A stretch of 9,148 nt of DNA. Source: Pseudomonadota bacterium. GTDB lineage: Bacteria; Pseudomonadota; Alphaproteobacteria; Acetobacterales; Acetobacteraceae. The notes below the pieces were generated by a model, which worked only from the letters and a program-made list of their open reading frames with translations, had not been told where the DNA came from and did no database searches. Positions 1-4,929 of the stretch are shown here, piece after piece (position 1 is the stretch's first letter; the number at the start of each line of letters is the position of its first letter). The stretch spans positions 1-9,148 of the forward strand of contig JAKCCP010000130.1 in NCBI GenBank assembly GCA_021841985.1, written 5' to 3'. A program made the translations under genes and the position numbers.

Positions 1-897
1 GCGCACCGGCCGCGCGCCGCCGCCCCGCACCACCACCTCATCGCCCACCGCCAGCGCCTCGACGGCAATCTCCCCCCGCTTCGTGCGAATGCGCGTGCCG
101 CGCGCAAAGCAGGCAACCGCGAAGCCGAGGACGTTGAGTTCCGTGACATCAACCGGTGTGACCGGATTTTCCACGCCGAGCATGGCGGTGGCGTCGAAAG
201 AGTCAGGTCCGGCGGAGGGTGCCCAATCGGAATAGTCGCTCGCGGTCGCGAAATTGTTGAGGTCGGTCGTGCCGTCATTGATCGAGAAATAGGCCGGCGC
301 GCCACCCACCAATTCCGCGCTGCCGGGTGCGGCATAGCGGAAAAGATCAAGCACGCTGTAATAACCAGCCGTGTCGGGTGGAGCCACGACGCCCGAAAAA
401 CGCCCGAGCGCGTGGGTCAGTTCATGCTCGGCGATGCCGATGAAATCGGCCTCGTTGGGCACCGCGCGGTCGGTCGTGCTGTAATTGTAATCGGGATAGG
501 TGCTGCTGAAACCGACATAGCCGTCGATCTCGCTGCTCCTGGCCGGGAGCAATCCCCAGGCTTTTTCCTCGGCCGGGGAAATCAGGAAATCGCTGCTCCC
601 GGCTGGGTTGGTTTTGGGAAGATCGGCAATGGCGGCGGCATCGGTCGGCGAACTGACATTATCCTTGAGAAGCGCCATCAGTTGAGTGTAGCTCAGCAGC
701 GGACCGGAGGAAGTTCCGCCCAGGCTGTCATAGCCGGCGATCGGCGTGCCGTCATACTCGCCCCAGCCCACCGCGATATTCACGGTGATCGGGTCGGTGA
801 TCAGGGCATCAAGATAATCCGCCGCCGCGGTCAGCGCGACCTTGAAGGCGGCCGGCGCGGTGGCGACACTGGGGTCGAATTCAAGGTTGATATCCAT
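1..897 (-). CDS. NF038122-type zinc metalloprotease fused to a Cys-Hint domain (3' end outside window)
   Basis: The frame is open from an ATG at 895-897 to the window edge (299 codons seen), so the C-terminus is missing. Residues 158-166 read HELTHALGR, a zincin HExxH motif with the GR extension: H158 and H162 would bind zinc and E159 would be the catalytic base. The metzincin third-ligand position (168) is Ser, so the third ligand must lie elsewhere. Downstream are blocks I recall from NF038122-family metalloproteases: a VLDLFRY segment, AYFSINDG and a final LNVLGF. At residue 263 the sequence switches to CFARGTRIRTKRGE, then VEALAVGDEVV, the start of a Hint_2 (Hedgehog/intein) domain whose Cys is the usual autoprocessing nucleophile. 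No signal peptide is visible at the N-terminus (MDINLEFD), so any export route is unknown. The purine-rich stretch GGGAAAAGAAG just upstream can serve as ribosome binding site. Family assignment is from memory of motifs; substrate unknown. Confidence 0.82.
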   Translation of the reverse strand, partial: MDINLEFDPSVATAPAAFKVALTAAADYLDALITDPITVNIAVGWGEYDGTPIAGYDSLGGTSSGPLLSYTQLMALLKDNVSSPTDAAAIADLPKTNPAGSSDFLISPAEEKAWGLLPARSSEIDGYVGFSSTYPDYNYSTTDRAVPNEADFIGIAEHELTHALGRFSGVVAPPDTAGYYSVLDLFRYAAPGSAELVGGAPAYFSINDGTTDLNNFATASDYSDWAPSAGPDSFDATAMLGVENPVTPVDVTELNVLGFAVACFARGTRIRTKRGEIAVEALAVGDEVVVRGGGARPVR

Positions 898-1085
898 GGC
901 TTCTTTTCCCGGCCACCACTACGACAGAGCTTAGGGAGCGTGCGTCTTCCTGTAAAGAAAAAGTGAGCAGGGTACTACGAAGCTAGCGCGGCGGCCGAAT
1001 AGAATATTGTGGCAGGCAACAAACGGGCGAGCAATAATATTGAAAAATTCATAGGAAAAATCGAGAACTGAGGAATGGGGTCACT

Positions 1086-1187
1086 ATGATGGAAAAAAAG
1101 GGAACGCTTACGTCGCCTTGTTACCGCCTGTGCACATTTTGCACAAAACTCTGCGTATTATCGCGCCGGTCGCGCAATGATAAATGA
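1086..1187 (+). CDS. possible 33-residue Cys-containing leader ORF (doubtful)
   Basis: A 33-codon frame begins at ATG 1086 (a second ATG follows at 1089) and stops at TGA 1185-1187, overlapping the first codons of the 134-residue frame that starts at 1177. It is the only start in this stretch with a reasonable Shine-Dalgarno sequence: GAGGA at 1070-1074, about 11 bases upstream. The peptide has four cysteines (CYRLCTFCTKLC), but part of that pattern is forced by the inverted repeat TGTGCA/TGCACA at 1129-1145, so a zinc-binding reading is weak. It could be a leader whose translation couples to the downstream frame, or chance. I do not recognise it. Confidence 0.15.
   Translation: MMEKKGTLTSPCYRLCTFCTKLCVLSRRSRNDK
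1129..1145. promoter_or_regulatory. perfect inverted repeat, candidate operator
   Basis: TGTGCA (1129-1134) and TGCACA (1140-1145) form a perfect 6-bp inverted repeat around a 5-bp CATTT spacer, in the AT-rich region about 30 bp before the 134-residue plus-strand frame. The size and spacing suit a dimeric helix-turn-helix regulator. No convincing -35/-10 pair is visible beside it, and no regulator gene is adjacent. Function is inferred from symmetry only. Confidence 0.3.
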
Positions 1188-1581
1188 GATAAGTCCACAA
1201 TTTTGGATTACAGCCAACGATACCTTCCTCGATCTGGCCACGCTTGAGAGATGTAAGCTTTTTGCGGAACCCAAAAGCAACCACTCATGGAGAAAAACCG
1301 TGAGCGATCCAGTTTCTTCGAAAAGAAGCTCCTTCGTTGCCCATTTAGACGACTTGCCGGTCATGAATATTCCGGGCTTCGATTGTGCTCTCAAGGCAGT
1401 CATCTTTTATCACGGCCACGTCGTGCAAAGAGCGGCCGAGGAAAACGAACTCACGAGCTTGCTTCGCAATCTCGCGGATTACTACTGCTTGTCCTACAAG
1501 GAAGCCAGTGCGATCTATAATACCAACCTTGCAGCCGCTGGTATTAGCCCGAAGCGCTCTCCGGCAAATACGCAGCGATGA
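1177..1581 (+). CDS. hypothetical protein, 134 residues, in AT-rich patch
   Basis: This frame runs from ATG 1177 to TGA 1579-1581 and I do not recognise the product. It looks protein-like: a mixed N-terminal half, then alternating hydrophobic stretches (CALKAVIFYHG) and a likely helical C-terminal part (ELTSLLRNLADYYCLSYKEA). There is no signal peptide, membrane segment or known motif. By hand count a little under 60% of third positions are G or C, well below the neighbouring genes but higher than the patch as a whole, which mildly supports coding. The frame stays open upstream to 1090 but offers no other ATG, and there is no good ribosome binding site before 1177; the small frame at 1086-1187 could supply translational coupling. 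Its last 38 bp overlap the 3' end of speE on the other strand, which is unusual for two real genes. It may be a transferred gene, a remnant, or chance. Confidence 0.4.
   Translation: MINEISPQFWITANDTFLDLATLERCKLFAEPKSNHSWRKTVSDPVSSKRSSFVAHLDDLPVMNIPGFDCALKAVIFYHGHVVQRAAEENELTSLLRNLADYYCLSYKEASAIYNTNLAAAGISPKRSPANTQR
1518..1546. repeat. perfect 8-bp inverted repeat including the speE stop codon
   Basis: TAATACCA (1518-1525) and TGGTATTA (1539-1546) are exact reverse complements separated by 13 bases. The right arm contains the speE stop codon (1544-1546, minus), and the repeat sits at the border between GC-rich speE and the AT-rich patch, in the convergent overlap with the 134-residue frame. 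As RNA it could form a stem on either strand, but no T-tract follows, so it is not a classical intrinsic terminator. It may help end transcription between convergent genes or mark a recombination junction; neither is shown. Confidence 0.4.
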
Positions 1582-2422
1582 ACGGGGGCAGCTGGAACGA
1601 GGCGGCGTGGATTTCCGGGCTCCAGTAGCGCGTGGTCCCGAGGATGCCCGCCGTCTCGGCGCGCACGCGCAGTTCCGTCGGCGCGAGGTCGGCGAGCCCG
1701 GCCGCTTTGGCGGCGAAGCCGAGTGTCATGAAACCGCCCGCATAGGTCGGCACGGCGGCGAGATAGGCGCTGACATGGGGGAAGAACCGGGCGCGGCGCG
1801 CACTCGTCTCGCGCAATTCGTCTTGCTGCATGAAGGGCACGCCGCACTGGTTCACGACAATGCCACAGGGCGTCAGGATGCGCGCGCAATGATAGTAAAA
1901 GGAATCGGTGAACAGCACCTCGCCAACGCCGATCGGATCGGTGGAATCGACGATGATGACATCGAACGAACCATCCGCCGCCCGCGCGACGTAGTCGATG
2001 CCGTCGCCCACGATGACCTCGGCGCGACGATCGTTCCAGGCATCGCCAGCGATGGCGGGGAGAAATTCCCTGGCGAGACGGATGACCTCGCCATCGATCT
2101 CCACCATCACCGCGCGCGCCACGCCGCGATGGCTCAACACCCGGCGTAGCACCCCGCCATCGCCGGCGCCGATGATCAAAACCCGCCCCGCCGCGCCGTG
2201 GGCGAGCAGCGGCACATGGGCGATCATTTCCTGATAGACGAACTCATCGGCCTCGGTGATCTGCACCACGCCGTCGAGCAGCATGACCCGGCCGTGCGTC
2301 GCGCTCTCGAAAATCATGATGTCCTGAAAAGCGCTTTTGACGCGCGCGAGTTCGCGCACGACGCGGAAGCGCTGTCCCCAATCGGGATAGAGCGTCTCGT
2401 TCACCCAGACATCGGCGTTCAT
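1544..2422 (-). CDS. speE: spermidine synthase (polyamine aminopropyltransferase)
   Basis: This cytoplasmic enzyme transfers the aminopropyl group of decarboxylated S-adenosylmethionine to putrescine, giving spermidine and methylthioadenosine. The 292-residue length is normal for the family. Visible blocks are an N-terminal beta region (FQDIMIFES near 32-40; LLDGVVQITEADEFVYQEM near 48-66), the Rossmann-fold motif GAGDGG at 85-90 (often GGGDGG), the acidic strand end VEID at 107-110, GDG at 139-141 for adenine-side binding, and the catalytic DSTDP at 159-163, where D159 is the expected general base and D162 contacts the amine. The ATG at 2420-2422 is chosen because the protein begins there like other SpeE proteins (MNADVWVNETLYPDWGQRF); the frame stays open further upstream only as a shadow of speD. 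It starts 2 bp after the speD stop, so the two are almost certainly co-transcribed. Its 3' end overlaps a plus-strand frame by 38 bp. Confidence 0.97.
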   Translation of the reverse strand: MNADVWVNETLYPDWGQRFRVVRELARVKSAFQDIMIFESATHGRVMLLDGVVQITEADEFVYQEMIAHVPLLAHGAAGRVLIIGAGDGGVLRRVLSHRGVARAVMVEIDGEVIRLAREFLPAIAGDAWNDRRAEVIVGDGIDYVARAADGSFDVIIVDSTDPIGVGEVLFTDSFYYHCARILTPCGIVVNQCGVPFMQQDELRETSARRARFFPHVSAYLAAVPTYAGGFMTLGFAAKAAGLADLAPTELRVRAETAGILGTTRYWSPEIHAASFQLPPFIAAYLPESASG

Positions 2423-2424
2423 GG

Positions 2425-2877
2425 TCAGCGCAGAATGCCGCGGCGGCGCTCGTCGAGATCGACGCGCGTCGGGCGGAAGGCGGCGCGCAGCACCGGCACC
2501 GAGCGATAGGGATCGCATTTGCCGCACATGAAAATATCGATCGCGGCAAAATCGCGCTCCGGCCAAGTGTGGATGGAGATATGGCTTTCGGCCAGCACGA
2601 CCACCCCGGAAACCCCGCCATTGGGCGAGAAATGATGGAAATGGCTGTGCAGGATGGTGGCGTCGGCGGCCTCGGCGGCGGCGCACAGCGCCCGCTCGAT
2701 CGATTTGGGATCGCACAGATGATGCGCGCCCCAGAGATCGACCAGAAGATGCGTGCCGGCGAAACGTTCGCCGTCGCGCTCGACGAAATAATCCTTCGGC
2801 CCCAGATCGGCGCCAGAAAAATCCTGGTTGCTGCTCGGAGTGTCCGAGACCATCCCCAGCGGGCTGAGTGCGTCCAT
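2425..2877 (-). CDS. speD: S-adenosylmethionine decarboxylase proenzyme (prokaryotic class 1)
   Basis: The product decarboxylates S-adenosylmethionine to supply the aminopropyl donor used by SpeE. It is made as a proenzyme that cleaves itself to form a pyruvoyl cofactor. Visible is AESHISIHTWPE with the Glu97/Ser98 cleavage site; Ser98 would become the pyruvoyl group. His103 and Cys118 (in MCGKCDP) lie 5 and 20 residues after it, the same spacing as Ser63, His68 and Cys83 of the Thermotoga maritima enzyme, so all key residues are present. Length is 150 residues, with about 35 more before the cleavage site than in the Thermotoga protein; a later Met (residue 9) would shorten this only slightly. 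The start at 2877 has a GGGG run about 7 bases upstream. It is the first gene of a speD-speE pair, preceded by a structured 304-bp spacer. Confidence 0.96.
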   Translation of the reverse strand: MDALSPLGMVSDTPSSNQDFSGADLGPKDYFVERDGERFAGTHLLVDLWGAHHLCDPKSIERALCAAAEAADATILHSHFHHFSPNGGVSGVVVLAESHISIHTWPERDFAAIDIFMCGKCDPYRSVPVLRAAFRPTRVDLDERRRGILR

Positions 2878-2911
2878 CGCGTACCCCTGTCCTACCAGCA
2901 GACGGCCTGTT

Positions 2912-2945
2912 GGGCGATCGCCCCCTTGGGCCAAGAGGGGGGGGG
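2912..2945 (-). promoter_or_regulatory. speD leader: 12-bp palindrome, hairpin and C9 tract
   Basis: GGGCGATCGCCC at 2912-2923 is a perfect 12-bp palindrome, 35 bp before the speD start. Overlapping it, CCCCCTTG (2921-2928) pairs with CAAGAGGGG (2931-2939) around a 3-base loop with one mismatch. Next to this is an unbroken run of nine G (2937-2945, nine C on the coding strand). The palindrome could be an operator, and palindrome and hairpin are mutually exclusive as RNA folds. A homopolymer of nine is prone to slippage. No known riboswitch was recognised. Symmetry is seen; regulation is inferred. Confidence 0.35.
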
Positions 2946-2991
2946 AATAAGCGATGGCGGCCCGCCACGCAAGACCCAATTTCGCCGCTCC

Positions 2992-3021
2992 GTTATACCG
3001 ACCCCCGGGTCATCGGCTGAA
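2992..3021 (-). promoter_or_regulatory. possible sigma70-type promoter for speD-speE
   Basis: Read on the minus strand, TTCAGC (3016-3021) and TATAAC (2992-2997) are 18 bp apart. The -10 matches the TATAAT consensus at five of six positions; the -35 is weak. The spacer contains the inverted repeat GACCC-CC-GGGTC (3000-3011, plus-strand reading), a position where a spacer-binding regulator could act. The -10 is about 115 bp before the speD ATG. It is the best candidate in the spacer but unproven. Confidence 0.3.
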
Positions 3022-3037
3022 GGGTATTTGGGAGGAA

Positions 3038-3145
3038 CCAGGGCTTTGCCCTGGACCCACTGTGGGCAGCGCCCCCAGACCCGCATCATGGGAAGGATTG
3101 CAAAGGCTCCGCCTTTGCTGGGGTCCAAAGGGGCAAAGCCCCTGG
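3038..3145. repeat. palindromic repeat element with imperfect terminal inverted repeats and several hairpins
   Basis: The left end (3038-3058) and right end (3121-3145) are imperfect reverse complements of each other: the left reads CCAGGGCTTTGCCCTGG then ACCC, and the right reads, on the other strand, CCAGGGGCTTTGCCCC then TTTGGACCC. Inside and at the ends are short hairpins with 3-base loops: CCAGGGC-TTT-GCCCTGG (3038-3054), GGGC-AGC-GCCC (3064-3074), GCAAAGGC-TCC-GCCTTTGC (3100-3118) and AGGGGC-AAA-GCCCCT (3129-3143). TGGACCC (3052-3058) and GGGTCCA (3121-3127) could also pair over the whole length. Sequences of this flavour recur between genes in Acetobacteraceae genomes as far as I recall. 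It lies 36 bp after the fhs stop and could stabilise the fhs mRNA end or act as a bidirectional terminator, although no T-tract follows. No ORF is inside. Confidence 0.6.
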
Positions 3146-3181
3146 CCTGCAAGCGCTCCAGAATTACAAAAATCCCTCCAC

Positions 3182-4864
3182 TCAGAACAACCCCTCGATC
3201 GCGCCGTCCGGGCCGAGGCGAATGGTTTCGGCGGCGGGATGGCGTGGCAGGCCGGGCATGGTCATGACCTCGCCGGCCAGCGCCACGACGAACCCCGCCC
3301 CGGCGGCGAGGCGGACCTCGCGGATCGGCAGGATATGGCCGGTGGGCGCGCCGAGCTGGGTGGGGTCGGCGGTGAAACTGTATTGCGTCTTGGCCATGCA
3401 GATCGGCAGATGGCCGAAGCCGGCGCGCTCGAACGTGGCGAGGCGCTTCCTTGCCGACTCGGCGAACGTCACGCCCCCGGCGTGATAGATGCGCTTGGCG
3501 ATGGTGGTGATTTTTTCCACCAAGGGCATCTCGGGGGCATAGAGCGGCGCGAACAGCGCGGTCTTCCGCGCCAGGGTCGCGGCCACCACCTCGGCGAGCG
3601 CAGCCGCCCCCGACGCGCCCTCGGCCCAGTGGGTGCAGCGGATGGCGGGCACGTCGAGCGGGCCCAGCGCCGCCTCGACCGCCCTATATTCCGCCTCCGC
3701 GTCGCCCGCGAAATGATTGAGCGCCACCACCACGGGCAGACCGAAATTCCGCATGTTCTCGACATGGCGGAGCAGATTGGCGGTGCCGCGCGCGACCGCG
3801 GCGGCATCCGCGCGGCCAAGATCGGCCTTGGCCGTGCCGCCTTGCATCTTGAGCGCGCGCAGCGTGCCGACGATGACGACGCAATCGGGTGCGAGGCCGG
3901 CCGAGGGGCATTTGATGTCGAGGAATTTCTCGCCCCCGAGATCGGCGCCGAAGCCGGCTTCGGTGACGACGATATCGGCGAGCTTCAAGCCGAGCCGCGT
4001 CGCAATGACCGAGTTGCAGCCATGGGCGATATTGGCGAACGGCCCGCCATGCACCAGCGCCGGCGTGCCTTCGAGGCTCTGCACCAGATTGGGCATCAGG
4101 GCGTCGCGCAGCAGCACCGCCATCGCGCCCGGCGCCTTGATTTCGGCGGCGCTGACGAAGCCGCCATCGGCGCGGGCGCCGATGACCATGCGAGCGAGGC
4201 GCGCTTCCAGATCGGCGCGATCGGCGGCGAGACAAAAAGCCGCCATCACCTCGGAGGCCACCGTGATATCGAACCCGGCCTCGCGCGGCGCGCCATTGGC
4301 GATGCCGCCCAGACCGGTGATAACGCCGCGCAGGCTGCGATCGTTGAGGTCGAGGGCGCGGCGCCAGGTGATGCGGCGCGGATCGAGCCCGGCTTCGTTG
4401 CCCCAGTAGAGGTGATTGTCGATCATCGCCGCGAGCAAGTTGTTGGCGGCGGTGATGGCGTGAAAATCGCCAGTGAAGTGGAGATTGATCTCCTCCATCG
4501 GCGCGATCTGCGCCCGCCCGCCCCCCGTCGCGCCGCCTTTCTGGCCGAAACAGGGGCCAAGGCTCGGCTCGCGCAGACAGATCATGGCGCGCCGGCCGAT
4601 GGCGTTCAGCGCATCGGCGAGCCCGATACTGGTGGTGGTCTTGCCCTCGCCCGCCGGGGTCGGGCTGATGCCCACCATCAGCACCAGCGCGCCATCCGGG
4701 CGCCCGGCCTGGCTGGCGATGAAGTCGAAATCGATTTTCGCCTTGTAGCGCCCATAAGGTTCGAGGGCTTCGGCGGGGATGCCGGCGCGGGCGGCGATTT
4801 CGGCGATGGGGCGGAGTTTGACGCGGCGCGCGATCTCGAGATCGCTCGGGAATGACGTGCTCAT
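3182..4864 (-). CDS. fhs: formate-tetrahydrofolate ligase (10-formyl-THF synthetase)
   Basis: The enzyme joins formate to tetrahydrofolate at the cost of ATP, giving 10-formyl-THF for purine and formyl-methionyl-tRNA synthesis and the one-carbon pool; it is cytoplasmic. The 560-residue length is full for the family. Visible are the nucleotide-binding loop TPAGEGKTT at 69-77, the strongly conserved block around 99-133 ([16 protein letters not shown], then [17 protein letters not shown]), VVALNHF in the second half, and the C-terminal [10 protein letters not shown] region. The ATG at 4862-4864 gives the usual N-terminus ([20 protein letters not shown]); an in-frame GTG at 4898-4900 would add 12 residues but has poorer family fit. 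No strong Shine-Dalgarno precedes either. It follows the glycosyltransferase by 63 bp on the same strand and may be read from the same transcript. Nothing suggests damage. Confidence 0.97.
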   Translation of the reverse strand: MSTSFPSDLEIARRVKLRPIAEIAARAGIPAEALEPYGRYKAKIDFDFIASQAGRPDGALVLMVGISPTPAGEGKTTTSIGLADALNAIGRRAMICLREPSLGPCFGQKGGATGGGRAQIAPMEEINLHFTGDFHAITAANNLLAAMIDNHLYWGNEAGLDPRRITWRRALDLNDRSLRGVITGLGGIANGAPREAGFDITVASEVMAAFCLAADRADLEARLARMVIGARADGGFVSAAEIKAPGAMAVLLRDALMPNLVQSLEGTPALVHGGPFANIAHGCNSVIATRLGLKLADIVVTEAGFGADLGGEKFLDIKCPSAGLAPDCVVIVGTLRALKMQGGTAKADLGRADAAAVARGTANLLRHVENMRNFGLPVVVALNHFAGDAEAEYRAVEAALGPLDVPAIRCTHWAEGASGAAALAEVVAATLARKTALFAPLYAPEMPLVEKITTIAKRIYHAGGVTFAESARKRLATFERAGFGHLPICMAKTQYSFTADPTQLGAPTGHILPIREVRLAAGAGFVVALAGEVMTMPGLPRHPAAETIRLGPDGAIEGLF

Positions 4865-4912
4865 GGCCGCGATTTGACACGGCGCGGCAGTGAAAGCCAC
4901 CCTTTTGTCAGC

Positions 4913-4929
4913 AACGCGGCACCCGCGTT
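4913..4929 (-). other. hairpin at the glycosyltransferase stop codon
   Basis: AACGCGG (4913-4919) and CCGCGTT (4923-4929) are perfect 7-bp arms around a 3-base loop. The arm nearest the glycosyltransferase includes two bases of its TAA stop (4928-4930). No T-run follows on the transcribed strand, so it does not look like an intrinsic terminator. It could mark an mRNA end, limit read-through into fhs or protect the message from 3' decay. Confidence 0.35.

Larger units (their letters stand above)
2878..3181. other. 304-bp non-coding spacer between fhs and speD
   Basis: No believable gene lies here. Going from fhs towards speD (falling coordinates) it holds 36 bases after the fhs stop, a hairpin-rich repeat element (3038-3145), a possible minus-strand promoter (2992-3021), and close to speD a perfect palindrome, an imperfect hairpin and a homopolymer tract (2912-2945). 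The layout suggests speD-speE has its own promoter rather than depending on read-through from fhs. Confidence 0.75.

Noticed and set aside
412..966. 184-codon plus-strand frame opposite the protease gene
   Set aside because: It is antisense to a frame with a clear HELTHALGR motif and Hint start.
1158..1403. 81-codon minus-strand frame opposite the orphan plus-strand frame
   Set aside because: It is shorter and without recognisable motifs or a better ribosome binding site. The plus-strand frame is longer and has mildly elevated GC at third positions, so it is the better candidate, though neither is certain.
2423..2968. Upstream extension of the speE frame
   Set aside because: The speE frame stays open through speD, but the translated extension is Arg/Ala/Gly-rich shadow sequence over an intact SpeD. 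The family N-terminus begins at the 2422 Met.
3038..3145. Possible CRISPR array
   Set aside because: The repeated units are inverted hairpins of varied length, with no regular direct repeats or unique spacers of constant size.
2954..4855. Very long plus-strand open frame opposite fhs
   Set aside because: It is antisense to a full-length, motif-complete Fhs. Its translation is low-complexity and rich in Gly, Ala, Arg and His, as expected from a shadow frame of a GC-rich gene.
4874..4879. Perfect TTGACA -35 box on the plus strand
   Set aside because: No acceptable -10 lies 16-18 bp downstream and it would drive only antisense transcription into the glycosyltransferase; probably chance.
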